Shown: one piece after another, positions 28,140 to 36,229 of the stretch | Numbering within the stretch: the stretch's first letter is position 1 | Layout: every line of letters begins with the position of its first letter | From: Paraburkholderia largidicola | Lineage (GTDB): Bacteria; Pseudomonadota; Gammaproteobacteria; Burkholderiales; Burkholderiaceae | Reading direction: 5' to 3' | DNA length: 64,000 nucleotides | Assembly: GCF_013426895.1 (NCBI RefSeq) | Contig: NZ_AP023176.1 | Location: 1,488,001 to 1,552,000 of the forward strand | Notes under the pieces: generated by a model | What the model saw: the letters and a program-made list of their open reading frames with translations, nothing else | Told to the model about the DNA's origin: nothing | Databases searched by the model: none | Translations under genes and position numbers: made by a program

Positions 28140-28904
28140 TCAGCCGTGGATCAGCATGCCGCCGTTTACGTCGATGACGGCGCCCGTGATGTACGACGAA
28201 ATCGGCGACGCGAGAAACAGAAATGCGCCTGCTACGTCGTCGGGCACACCAAGCCGGTTTAGCGGAATACCAGCAAGAATCTCGCCGCGTTTGTCGTCGG
28301 GAATCTTGCCTGCGTTGATGTCGGTTTGAATCAGGCCAGGCGTCACGCAGTTCACGCGGATGCCATCGGGACCGAGTTCGCGCGCCATCGCCTTGGCGAG
28401 TCCGAGCACGCCCGCTTTCGCTGCCGAATAGTGCGGGCCGCCGAGAATGCCGCCGCCGCGCTGCGCCGATACCGAGGACATGCAGCCGATCGAGCCGCTC
28501 TTCTGCTTCTTCATCTGCGGCACGACGGCTTGCGACAGATACAGCACGCCGCGCAGATTCACGTCGAGAATGCGGTCCCAGCTTTCGGAGTCGATATCGA
28601 GCAGCTTCACGGCCTGCGTGATGCCTGCGTTATTGATGAGCACGTCGATCGCGCCGAAGTCGGCGACGATCTGTTCGACGGCGCTTTGGCACGCCTGTTT
28701 GTCGGTGACGTTGCACACGTAGCCGCGATGTTCGGGGCCGATGGATGCCGCCGCATCGCGTGCCGCCGACGCGTCGAGATCAAGGATCGCGATTTTCGCG
28801 CCGTGCTGTGCAAACATGCGCGCGGTGGCCATGCCGATGCCACGCGGCGATGCGGCGCCGGAAATGACGGCGACCTTGCCGTCGAGAAGACGCGATTCTG
28901 ACAT
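28140..28904 (-). CDS. Short-chain dehydrogenase/reductase
   Basis: 254 residues, classical SDR. Cofactor motif at the N-terminus is the variant VISGAASPRGIGMATARMF, followed by ILDLDAS (Asp, so NAD preferred), CNVTD, LINNAGITQAV, the catalytic Ser in CMSSVSAQRGGG, catalytic YSAAKAG (Tyr-x-x-x-Lys), and NCVTPGLIQTDI. It should oxidise or reduce a hydroxyl of a sugar, polyol or sugar acid. AGGAGAACAGCATC stands before the ATG. It follows the split transketolase by 53 bases and precedes dctP, so it likely acts on the imported substrate before ketol transfer. The exact substrate cannot be read from sequence. Confidence 0.88.
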   Translation of the reverse strand: MSESRLLDGKVAVISGAASPRGIGMATARMFAQHGAKIAILDLDASAARDAAASIGPEHRGYVCNVTDKQACQSAVEQIVADFGAIDVLINNAGITQAVKLLDIDSESWDRILDVNLRGVLYLSQAVVPQMKKQKSGSIGCMSSVSAQRGGGILGGPHYSAAKAGVLGLAKAMARELGPDGIRVNCVTPGLIQTDINAGKIPDDKRGEILAGIPLNRLGVPDDVAGAFLFLASPISSYITGAVIDVNGGMLIHG

Positions 28905-28957
28905 GATGCTGTTCTCCTGGATGCTTCAGTTTGGGGTTGTGGTGTTGCGACCGGCTG

Positions 28958-29956
28958 TTAGCCGAGCCAGCCTTTGATGGTGTCGCACATCGCTTCCGTC
29001 GAAATGCCGTAGCGGTCGTGCAGCGTGGGCAGGGCGCCTGCATCGAGGAACTCGTCGGGCAGTGCGATCTGTCGGAACGGCGGCGTGACGCCCGCGCCGA
29101 GCAGGGTGCGCGCCACGGCTTCACCCAGACCGCCGATCACCGTATGGTTCTCCGCGACGATCACCATGCGGCCCGTGCGCTTTGCTTCGCGCAGGATGGT
29201 GGCGGTATCGAGCGGTTTGATGGTCGGCACGTGCAGCACGCCGACGCCGATGTTGTCCGCTTCGAGTGCCTTGGCGACTTCGAGCGAGCGCATCGTCATG
29301 ATCCCCGACGAGATCAGCAGCACCTCCGCGCCGTCGCGCAGCAGCTTGGCCTTGCCGAGTTCGAACCTGTAGTCGTACTCGTCGAGCACGGCGGGCACGT
29401 TGCCACGTAACAGGCGTGCGTAGACAGGGCCTTTGTGCGCGGCGATTGCGGGCACCATCTGCTCGATATCGAGCGCGTCGCACGGATCGATCACCGTCAT
29501 GTTCGGCATCGCGCGCATCAACGCGAGATCTTCGGCGGCCTGGTGGCTCGGGCCGTAGCCTGTCGTGAGGCCGGGCAGCGCGGCGACGATCTTCACGTCG
29601 AGGTTGTCTTCGGCGATCGTCTGATGGATGAAGTCATACGCGCGGCGCGTGGCGAATACGGCGTAGGTCGTCACGAACGGTTGCGCGCCTTCATGTGCGA
29701 AGCCAGCGGCAGCGCCCATCAGCAGTTGCTCGGCCATGCCCATCTGATAGTAACGGTCCGGAAACTCTTTGCAGAAGATATGCAGGTCGGTGTACTTGCC
29801 GAGATCGGCCGTCATGCCGACCACGTTGCTCTTCGAGCGCGCCAGTTCAGCGAGCGCGTGGCCGAACGGCGCGGAACGCGTGACCTGGCCTTCGCCTGCG
29901 ATCGACGCGATCATCGCCGATGTCTTCAGGCGCGGCTTCTTCATAACGGTGCTCAT
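28958..29956 (-). CDS. Split transketolase, C-terminal subunit
   Basis: 332 residues from the ATG at 29956 (GGGAGACAAGC upstream), overlapping the N-terminal subunit gene by four bases. It contains the pyrimidine-binding and C-terminal domains: ADLGKYTDLHIFCKEFPDRY, YQMGMAEQLLMGAAAGFAHE (the family's catalytic Glu), FVTTYAVFATRRAYDF, LPGLTTGYGPSHQAAEDLAL, and VIVAENHTVIGGLGEAV. On its own it lacks the diphosphate-binding half and must pair with the neighbouring gene product. Split transketolases are common in catabolic operons (apiose and sulfo-sugar pathways are described examples). The frame extends to 30616 but that part overlaps the N-terminal subunit. Confidence 0.92.
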   Translation of the reverse strand: MSTVMKKPRLKTSAMIASIAGEGQVTRSAPFGHALAELARSKSNVVGMTADLGKYTDLHIFCKEFPDRYYQMGMAEQLLMGAAAGFAHEGAQPFVTTYAVFATRRAYDFIHQTIAEDNLDVKIVAALPGLTTGYGPSHQAAEDLALMRAMPNMTVIDPCDALDIEQMVPAIAAHKGPVYARLLRGNVPAVLDEYDYRFELGKAKLLRDGAEVLLISSGIMTMRSLEVAKALEADNIGVGVLHVPTIKPLDTATILREAKRTGRMVIVAENHTVIGGLGEAVARTLLGAGVTPPFRQIALPDEFLDAGALPTLHDRYGISTEAMCDTIKGWLG

Positions 29957-30798
29957 GCTTGTCTCCCGGCTTCGAGTGCTTCGAGCGCGAGCTTCCACTC
30001 GTGTGCGTCGACGCGGATGAAATGGTTCTTCTCGCGTTCTTCGAGGAACGGCACACCGCAGCCCATCTTCGTATCGCAGACGATGATGCGCGGTTGCGGC
30101 TTGTCGTGATGGCGGGCGTTGTCGAACGCCTGCTTGACGGCATCGATGTCGTTGCCGTTCACGCGCTGCGTGTACCAGCCGAACGCTTCGAGTTTTTCGA
30201 CGAGCGGCTCGAAGGCCATGATCTGCGTCGACGGGCCGTCGGCCTGCTGGTTGTTCACATCGACGATCGCGATCAGGTTGTCGAGCTTCCAGTGCGCGGC
30301 GGACATGAGGCCTTCCCAGATCGAGCCCTCGTCGAGTTCGCCATCGGAGAAGAGCGTGTAGACGAATGCATCCGAGTTCTTGCGCTTCAGTCCGAGGCAG
30401 CGGCCGACGGCAATCGTCAGACCGTGGCCGAGCGAGCCGCCCGACATTTCCATGCCGGGCGTGTAGCTCGCCATGCCGGACATCGGCAGACGGCTGTCGT
30501 CGCTGCCGTAGGTTTCGAGTTCGTCGGCGGGCAGGATGCCGGCTTCGAAGAGCGCGGCGTACAGCGCAATCGCGTAGTGACCATTCGACAGCAGGAAGCG
30601 GTCGCGGCCTTCCCATTCGGGATCTTCGGGGCGGTAGCGCATCGCGCCGAAGTAGGCGACGGCGAGCGCGTCGGCAATGTCGAGCGCCTGGCCGATATAG
30701 CCCTGGCCCTGTACTTCGCCCATCAGCAGCGCGTTGCGGCGGATGCGGTAGGCGTGTTCCGCGAGTTGGGCGGTCTGCCCGGCTTCGCTCGTATTCAC
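29953..30798 (-). CDS. Split transketolase, N-terminal subunit
   Basis: 281 residues starting with GTG at 30798; AAGGAGACACGC precedes it. It carries the thiamine-diphosphate-binding half: GQGYIGQALDIADALAVAYF, RDRFLLSNGHYAIALYAAL, SYTPGMEMSGGSLGHGLTIA, the ThDP motif SDGELDEGSIWEGLM ... DVNNQQADGPS, and VCDTKMGCGVPFLEEREK. It is the first gene of the minus-strand operon, facing a divergent LysR gene across about 200 bases. Together with the next gene it forms one transketolase. No kinase or isomerase is encoded alongside, so the ketose substrate may be unphosphorylated; that is inference. Confidence 0.92.
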   Translation of the reverse strand: MNTSEAGQTAQLAEHAYRIRRNALLMGEVQGQGYIGQALDIADALAVAYFGAMRYRPEDPEWEGRDRFLLSNGHYAIALYAALFEAGILPADELETYGSDDSRLPMSGMASYTPGMEMSGGSLGHGLTIAVGRCLGLKRKNSDAFVYTLFSDGELDEGSIWEGLMSAAHWKLDNLIAIVDVNNQQADGPSTQIMAFEPLVEKLEAFGWYTQRVNGNDIDAVKQAFDNARHHDKPQPRIIVCDTKMGCGVPFLEEREKNHFIRVDAHEWKLALEALEAGRQA

Positions 30799-30998
30799 GC
30801 GTGTCTCCTTTGTGGCGTCAGGCTCGATGGAGGCCGGGCGCTCGATGATTCATGGCGGGATGCTTCGTGCAGCTCGCAGATCCGGGTAATCCCTTGTTTG
30901 ATGTGTGCTGCGAGTAAGACAAGCGTATCGACTTGAAAGCATTGGCTCAAACGAATTAAAGTGGCTTATCGGTGAATTCATTTCATGTGGATATTGCT

Positions 30999-32105
30999 AT
31001 GCACAACCGGGCCACACTCAAGTCGATACAGGCTTTCGAGGCCGCCGCGCGACTCTCGTCGTTCGCGCGTGCAGCAGACGAACTGTTCGTGACGCCTTCC
31101 GCGATCAGTCATCAGATCAAGCTTCTGGAGGATCAGTTGAGCGTGCGGCTGTTTCATCGCGTGCATCGCGCGGTGATCCTGACGGACACGGGGCGGCAAT
31201 ATGCAGAAGAAATCGGCGCGGCGTTTGCGCGGATCGACAAGGCCACGCGGGACATTGGGCGTATTGAGAAGAGCGACATTCTGACGGTGCATGCGACGCC
31301 GAGCATCGCGACGCAATGGCTGATGCCGAGGCTGGCGCGCTTCAGTGCGTTGCATCCGGATATCGATGTGCGGCTCAATGCGTCTTCGGCGGCTGTCGAT
31401 CTGATCAAGGAGGCGGTGGATATCGACATCCGGTATGGCGCGCGGCGATTGCAGCCGGCGGGGACGATGGTGCTCGATTTGCCTTTGGAGACGATTGTGC
31501 CGTTGTGTGCGCCACGGTTGGCGGATGGAGAGCATCCGATTCGCGCTGTTGCGGATTTAAGGCATCACACGTTGATTCATAGTGAAGGGTGTCTCGTGGG
31601 ATGGCGGGACTGGATGCGCTTGCATCGGAAGGTTGTGCTGGATATTACGCGGGGGCCAAGGTTTGATCGCTCTTTTATGGCGATTTCGGCTGCTGTTGAT
31701 GGGCTCGGAGTGTGTCTTGAGAGTTTGTTGCTTGCGCAGAGGGAGTTGAAGGCTGGGGCGCTCGTTGCGCCTTTAGGTTTAGATGGTTTACGGGTGAATG
31801 GCTATACCATGAATTTGCTTAAGTCGCGGGCGGATTTGCCTAAGGTTAGGAGTTTTCAGGATTGGTTGTTGGGGAGTTGGGGTAAAGGGTTTTTTTTGTC
31901 TGCGACGCTGTGCGGGATTTTGGATTTTTTTCGCGTTCGTCTCTGCGGTTTTGGTGGTTTGCTTGTGTTGTGTGCTGGCATCCGCGTTTTGTTATTGGTG
32001 CTGAGCCTGTCCGCATTTTTGTGGGCGAGGCGGTTAAAGGAATCGTTAGCCGCGCGCCTGCGTGAATCGATCGCCAAACAGAATAGCAAACTGGTTCATG
32101 GCTGA
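30999..32105 (+). CDS. LysR-family regulator whose 3' end runs into a repeat and an IS
   Basis: The regulator proper is about 298 residues from ATG 30999 (MHNRATLKSIQAFEAAARL). The HTH is AAARLSSFARAADELFVTPS AIS-like, followed by HQIKLLEDQLSVRLFHR. The effector domain (GcvA-like) has ATPSIATQWLMPRLARF and RYGARRLQPAG and should end near VRSFQDWLLGSWG. Instead of stopping there (about 31885) the frame continues through the repeat's left end and into the IS256 left end, adding roughly 70 foreign residues with a hydrophobic stretch. The native stop appears lost. From about 31440 codons become strongly T/G-ending. It is divergent from the transketolase/TRAP operon and presumably regulates it. 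A GTG at 30972 is an alternative start. Confidence 0.8.
   Translation: MHNRATLKSIQAFEAAARLSSFARAADELFVTPSAISHQIKLLEDQLSVRLFHRVHRAVILTDTGRQYAEEIGAAFARIDKATRDIGRIEKSDILTVHATPSIATQWLMPRLARFSALHPDIDVRLNASSAAVDLIKEAVDIDIRYGARRLQPAGTMVLDLPLETIVPLCAPRLADGEHPIRAVADLRHHTLIHSEGCLVGWRDWMRLHRKVVLDITRGPRFDRSFMAISAAVDGLGVCLESLLLAQRELKAGALVAPLGLDGLRVNGYTMNLLKSRADLPKVRSFQDWLLGSWGKGFFLSATLCGILDFFRVRLCGFGGLLVLCAGIRVLLLVLSLSAFLWARRLKESLAARLRESIAKQNSKLVHG
31889..32002 (+). repeat. Inverted-repeat element copy 2, left end
   Basis: A T-run followed by GTCTGCGACGCTG, then GGTTTGCTT and CTGGCATCCGCGTTTTG, in the same order as the left end of copy 1 and matching the right-end sequence GCACCGATAACAAAACGCGG in reverse complement. 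It is cut after TTGGTGCT by the IS256 element and continues at 33374. Confidence 0.82.
31995..32002 (+). repeat. Target-site duplication, left (TTGGTGCT)
   Basis: TTGGTGCT directly precedes the IS left end (GAGCCTGTCC) and is repeated directly after its right end at 33374-33381. An 8-bp duplication is usual for IS256-family insertions. Confidence 0.9.
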
Positions 32106-33373
32106 CTTCCAGTCGAAGGCTGAGCGCACGTTTTTGGCCAGGACGTTGCGCAATGCCAGCCAGAGTAGCTTGATGGCAGCATCGTCATTGGGGAAGTGAC
32201 CGCGGGTCTTGATGATCTTGCGTAACTGCATGTTCAGACTCTCAATGGCGTTCGTGGTGTACACGACCCGTCGGATCTCGGGTGGAAACACGAAGAACGG
32301 CGTGACGTGCTCCCATGCGCGCTGCCAGGACTGCACGATGCTCGGGTATTTCGCGCCCCATGGCCCATCAGCGAAGGCTTGCAGAGCCTGCTTCGCGGCC
32401 TCTTCGCTGGCCGCTGCGTAGATCGGACGCAGCGCCTGGGCGACGGCCTTGCGGTCCTTCCAGCCCGCGTATTCCAGGCTGTTGCGGATCAGATGCACGA
32501 TGCAGGTTTGCACCGCCGTCTTCGGATAAGCCGCGCCGATCGCGTCGGTCAGCCCCTTCAGGCCGTCAACGACCGCAATCAGGATGTCCTGGCAGCCGCG
32601 GGTCTTGAGTTCGTTGAACACCTTGAGCCAGAACTTCGCGCCCTCGGTCTGCTCGATCCACAGGCCCAGCACATCGCGCTGGCCGTCCGCCTGAATGCCC
32701 AGAGCCAGATACACCGCCTTGTTGCTGACCACACCGTCATCGCGGATCTTGACCCGCAACGCGTCGAAGAAGACCACCGGGTACATCGTCTCGAGCGGAC
32801 GGTTCTGCCAGGCCAGCGTTTCGGCCATCACCTCGTCGGTGACCGAACTGATGAAATCGGGCGACACCTCGGTGCCGTAGCTCTCGGCCAGAAAGGCCTG
32901 GATCTCACGCACGCTCATGCCACGCGCGTACATCGCGATGATGCGCTCGTCAAAGCCGGTGAAGCGGCGTTCGTGTTTGGGGATCAGGATCGGCTCGAAG
33001 CTGCCGTCGCGGTCGCGCGGCAACTCGACCCGGACGACGCCACGATCGGTGATGACCGTCTTGCGGCTGGCGCCGTTGCGCTCGTTGGCCTGGCCAGCGG
33101 GTTTGGATTCGCCCGGCGGATACCCCAGATGCAGATTCATCTCCGCACCCATCGCGCGTTCGATAATCGCCTTGTTAAACGCCAGCATCAGATCCTGCAC
33201 CTCGCCTGGCGTCATCGGCCCTTTGACCAGTTCGTCCAGCAGTGCCTTGGGCAGTTCAGGCAGCGGCCCTCGGGCCGCTGCCTGAGACGCCACCGTGCGT
33301 TTCTTCTTCATTGGCATATCCATGACTTTTACCTCTCATGATATGCCTCGCCCACAAAATGACGGATAGGCCC
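32003..33373 (-). mobile_element. IS256-family insertion sequence, complete
   Basis: 1371 bases with imperfect terminal inverted repeats: left end GAGCCTGTCCGCATTTTTG then GTGGGCGAGGC; right end, read inward, GGGCCTATCCGTCATTTTG then GTGGGCGAGGC. It holds one intact transposase gene on the minus strand. It is flanked by identical 8-bp target duplications. The insertion point lies inside the left arm of inverted-repeat element copy 2, and joining the flanks restores an uninterrupted arm. Confidence 0.95.
32046..33323 (-). CDS. IS256-family transposase (mutator type)
   Basis: 425 residues with AGAGGTAAAAGTC before the ATG. The DDE triad is visible: first Asp in VVFFDALRVKIRD, second Asp in ILIAVVDGLKGLTDA, Glu in VYTTNAIESLNMQLRK. 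Other family blocks: NERNGASRKTVITDRG, VELPRDRDGSFEP, CIVHLIRNSLEYAG and RGHFPNDDAAIKLLWLALRN. It catalyses cut-and-paste or copy-type transposition of its own element. The frame is intact and length is typical (about 400-430), so the element may still be active. Confidence 0.97.
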   Translation of the reverse strand: MDMPMKKKRTVASQAAARGPLPELPKALLDELVKGPMTPGEVQDLMLAFNKAIIERAMGAEMNLHLGYPPGESKPAGQANERNGASRKTVITDRGVVRVELPRDRDGSFEPILIPKHERRFTGFDERIIAMYARGMSVREIQAFLAESYGTEVSPDFISSVTDEVMAETLAWQNRPLETMYPVVFFDALRVKIRDDGVVSNKAVYLALGIQADGQRDVLGLWIEQTEGAKFWLKVFNELKTRGCQDILIAVVDGLKGLTDAIGAAYPKTAVQTCIVHLIRNSLEYAGWKDRKAVAQALRPIYAAASEEAAKQALQAFADGPWGAKYPSIVQSWQRAWEHVTPFFVFPPEIRRVVYTTNAIESLNMQLRKIIKTRGHFPNDDAAIKLLWLALRNVLAKNVRSAFDWKSAMNQFAILFGDRFTQARG

Positions 33374-33381
33374 TTGGTGCT
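33374..33381 (+). repeat. Target-site duplication, right (TTGGTGCT)
   Basis: Second copy of TTGGTGCT, directly after the IS right end (GGATAGGCCC). It continues into TCACGCG of the interrupted inverted-repeat element. Confidence 0.9.
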
Positions 33382-34061
33382 TCACGCGATGCCCCTGTGC
33401 GGGGCGGCACCTACTTTTCTTTGCCGCCGCAAAGAAAAGTAGGCAAAAGAAAGCGGCTCACACCGCCAGCCCGTGTTCCTTTCCACGGGCCCTCAACGTC
33501 CCCATCCTTCGCACGGCAGCGCCCTGGCTGGTGCTCGTCGCCAACGCTTCGAAGAATCGCATCACCCGCTTCAGGCATCCGTACAACGGCAAGTGGCAGC
33601 GAACGGTAAGTGCCGCCCAGGTGGCAAACTGTGTGTAGGTTGTCGCGTCGTATAGGTAACGCTCTTACAGGGTGGGCGCGTGTGCTATCGGTCCGAAGTG
33701 ATGCGTGTGAGGCACTACGGCCTACACACAGTTTGCCACCTTGGCGGCGGTGGAATAGCTGGCACGGCGTGCTGTAGTGCGGGAGCGTGAGGCGGGTGAG
33801 GCGCACTGCAAACGCGCTGGCAACGGACGTGTGTCACGTGGTTGCCGTGTGAAGCGTAAGAACCTGTGGGGGCCCTCAGGCAAATACAAGCACTGGCGGT
33901 GTTAGCCGCTTTCTTTTGCCTACTTTTCTTTGCGGCGGCAAAGAAAAGTAGGTGCCGCCCCGCACAGGGGCAACGCTAGCAAACCAAAAGCAAACCGCGG
34001 ATGCCAGCGCAACCACAAGCAAACCAAACCGTGCGCGCCGCGAAGCCGCAACGCTGGTGCC

Positions 34062-34077
34062 GCCCCGCACAGGGGCA
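34062..34077 (+). other. Candidate attL core (GCCCCGCACAGGGGCA)
   Basis: A 16-bp sequence with an internal inverted repeat (GCCCC/GGGGC), identical to 45751-45766. The left flank belongs to the inverted-repeat element and the right flank is unrelated island sequence. The two copies bound the integrase-bearing island. Confidence 0.75.
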
Positions 34078-34168
34078 TTTTCCGGGGAAACCCTCGTTCC
34101 CGGAACGGTTTGTCCAGCAAGGCTTCTGAATCGGTCCCCTTATCCAGAGCAGATTTCACCTATTTCGC

Positions 34169-34186
34169 AGGACACCCACAGGACAC
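34169..34186 (+). repeat. Paired AGGACAC repeats, left end of island
   Basis: AGGACAC-N4-AGGACAC, same spacing and orientation as at 45629-45646. They lie about 90 bases inside the left att core. Likely arm-type binding sites for the integrase, by position. Confidence 0.5.
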
Positions 34187-34534
34187 ATTGTGCTCCGGTT
34201 TTGCGAACCGAGCGAATCCATTTGTTTGACGTGCCAACGTACGGGCCTTCCCGCAACAAAACCAGGACAGAGGTCCGTCGCTCGGCTTTCCATAGCCCGC
34301 AAAGCCTTTAGTGACGGGCGTCGAACGACGCCGCCGCGAACGTCAGCAAACCTTATATATACGCCATCCCTCCCTGTTCGAGACTGGCACTCGCATCCTC
34401 CATAACGCCAATATGGATGCTGCGACCTCATGGCCCCTCACTCAGTGACGGATACGTTACCGCTCTGACCGCGCGACCCCGCGCACGGTCTCGGCCGCTG
34501 ACGATCATGTCCGGAATACACGGCCGTTTTCCAG

Positions 34535-34557
34535 CCCGCCATGAGCGGGGTTTTTTT
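34535..34557 (+). terminator. Rho-independent terminator in island leader
   Basis: CCCGC-N5-GCGGG stem followed by seven T on the plus strand. It would stop transcription entering from the left before the secretion operon. No gene directly upstream of it was recognised. Confidence 0.65.
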
Positions 34558-34864
34558 CGCTCCAAGTTTTGAGGTATATCCGCGCATTGCCGATGTTTGA
34601 GCATTTGCGCATTGCCGCTCTTGAGGAAAACGCCTCGGGTAACCGAAATTCAGTGCTAGGTTTGCTTAAGCGATACCTTTCATCACGCAAATTAACTGCA
34701 AGCAACATGTAACGCTGTTAAGAGTTCGCTTAACGACAGATTGCTCCGTTTCAGGCATTCTTCATATTATTGATCGATAGCAATTTCCACTCTATCGACG
34801 CTGCCATTGAGTGACGCACCTCAGCTTACCAAAAAGCCAATAGATCAGGGGTCCAGATATTAAA

Positions 34865-36229
34865 TTGCGTGAATTCTTTCCTCATCACCTTGTGATAAGA
34901 GGCGTTGCATCGAGCATTTTTCTGGTTTTCGCATCTGTGAGTTTTGCTGAATCGTTGCCACAACTGATCGAAGATGCTATCGCCAACGACGCCAAATTTT
35001 CCAGCGCCGACGCGCAGTTTCGCGCGAATCTGCAAAGGGAGCCTGAAGCGCGCGCCGCGTTCTTGCCTCACCTTGCCTTGACGCAATCTGATTTCAGGAA
35101 TGCGATTCACGTACCTGGTAAACCTGCCGCGCCTTATTCAACTCTAGGCACAACGCTCTCGCTGAATCAATCAGTTTTGAAATGGGACGATTGGGAGACG
35201 TACCGAGAAAGCAAACTCGTTGCGATCAACGCTGGCTTCGTTCTCGCCGCCGCGCGACAGGATGTACTTCTCAGGATCATGCAAGCGTACCTCGACGCGC
35301 TTGGCGCTCAAGACGAAGCTGCACTCGCGCGCGAACACACACTAACTCTCTCAGAACAGCTTGCAATGAGTAGACGGAGTTTTGCGCTTGGTGCTTCCAC
35401 AGTCGTCGATCTGAATGAAGCGCAGGCGGGGTTTGACGCCGCCCAAGCGGATCAGCTACGCGCTGATGCCGAGGTTTTACGACGGTATGCTGCACTAGAA
35501 AAGATAGTGGGTCATCCTGTGGATGGAGTTGAATCGCTTGCCGCTGATGTAGACGCACCTATGCTTTCCGCTGAAAGCGCCGATGCGTGGATCGACGCTG
35601 CCGTCGTTCAGTCTTGGGACGTCAAGCAGCAGGAGATTGCACTTGAGATTGCAGCTCGTGAAGTGAGCAAGGTCAATGCCGGTTACCTCCCTAGCATATC
35701 GATCGTAGGTAATGTCAATCACGGCAATGCTGCGTTTATCAACGGACAGACGAATTTCTATACGGGGGCAAACCGAGCGACGTCCGGTGAGATCGGCGTT
35801 CAAATTAGCATACCGTTGTTTGATGGCCTTGAGACGCACAGCAAGAAGACGGAAATGCTGGCATTAGAGGATAAAGCGCACAGCGATCTAGAAGACATCC
35901 GTCGATCAGCAGCACTCGATGCTCGTCAGTCATTCCTCGGAGTCCAGGAGGGAATAGCCCAGATCGCGGCACTTCGGACCGCCCAGGTGTCAGCAGAGAC
36001 ATCGCTTCGGTCCAACCAGAAAGGGTTTCGCACAGGGGTCCGGATCAACGCGGACGTGCTCAACGCTGAAGAAAAACTGTTTAGTACGCGGCGAAACCTG
36101 GCAAAAGCGAGATACGACACCTTGTTGCAATACATACGTCTGAAGGCCAGCGTGGCTCAATTGGACGACGCTTCACTTGCCGCGTTGACTGGCAATGCCG
36201 TGACATCCCAACAAGCAAGCGCGGAATGA
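34865..36229 (+). CDS. TolC-family outer-membrane channel of a type I secretion system
   Basis: 454 residues beginning with a TTG at 34865; a GTG at 34892 is an alternative, and neither has a strong ribosome-binding site. A hydrophobic signal sequence (IFLVFASVSFAES) is present. OEP/TolC repeats follow: LPQLIEDAIANDAKFSSADA, YSTLGTTLSLNQSVLKWD, AYLDALGAQDEAALARE, the repeat partner around GEIGVQISIPLFDGLETHSKK, and RTGVRINADVLNAEEKLFSTR-type text near the C-terminus. It should form the trimeric outer-membrane and periplasmic tunnel through which the adaptor and ABC exporter release substrate. It overlaps the ABC gene by four bases. Length and two-repeat layout fit PrtF/TolC exporters. Confidence 0.9.
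   Translation: MREFFPHHLVIRGVASSIFLVFASVSFAESLPQLIEDAIANDAKFSSADAQFRANLQREPEARAAFLPHLALTQSDFRNAIHVPGKPAAPYSTLGTTLSLNQSVLKWDDWETYRESKLVAINAGFVLAAARQDVLLRIMQAYLDALGAQDEAALAREHTLTLSEQLAMSRRSFALGASTVVDLNEAQAGFDAAQADQLRADAEVLRRYAALEKIVGHPVDGVESLAADVDAPMLSAESADAWIDAAVVQSWDVKQQEIALEIAAREVSKVNAGYLPSISIVGNVNHGNAAFINGQTNFYTGANRATSGEIGVQISIPLFDGLETHSKKTEMLALEDKAHSDLEDIRRSAALDARQSFLGVQEGIAQIAALRTAQVSAETSLRSNQKGFRTGVRINADVLNAEEKLFSTRRNLAKARYDTLLQYIRLKASVAQLDDASLAALTGNAVTSQQASAE

Larger units (their letters stand above)
33374..34077. repeat. Inverted-repeat element copy 2, main body
   Basis: After the IS the left arm resumes with GCCCCTGTGCGGGGC and the CTACTTTTCTTTGC hairpin (around 33411-33442). The central pair of GGCAAACTGTGTGTAGG repeats is at 33616-33640 and, inverted, 33721-33742. 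The right-arm hairpin is near 33920-33952, and GCCCCGCACAGGGGC follows at about 33958. A further 100 bases rich in CAAACC lead to another GCCCCGCACAGGGGCA at 34062-34077, where the island begins. The missing right end is found at 45767-46015. Open frames within it (peptides like TYFSLPPQRK) are not considered genes. Confidence 0.82.
34078..34864. other. Island left end, noncoding leader of the secretion operon
   Basis: About 790 bases without a credible gene. It holds the AGGACAC pair (34169-34175 and 34180-34186), a terminator at 34535-34557, and an AT-rich stretch from about 34560 that should contain the secretion-operon promoter. An inverted repeat GTTAAG-N6-CTTAAC at 34717-34734 is a possible operator. 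Short frames in both directions have no ribosome-binding sites or recognisable motifs. Confidence 0.55.

Noticed and set aside
33411..34070. Short open frames with TYFSLPPQRKVGKRK-like peptides in the repeat elements
   Set aside because: They are translations of the hairpin CTACTTTTCTTTGC and occur on both arms and strands; no ribosome-binding sites.
34078..34864. A tRNA gene as the island attachment site
   Set aside because: No cloverleaf-like sequence was seen at either end; the shared 16-bp core lies in the repeat element instead.
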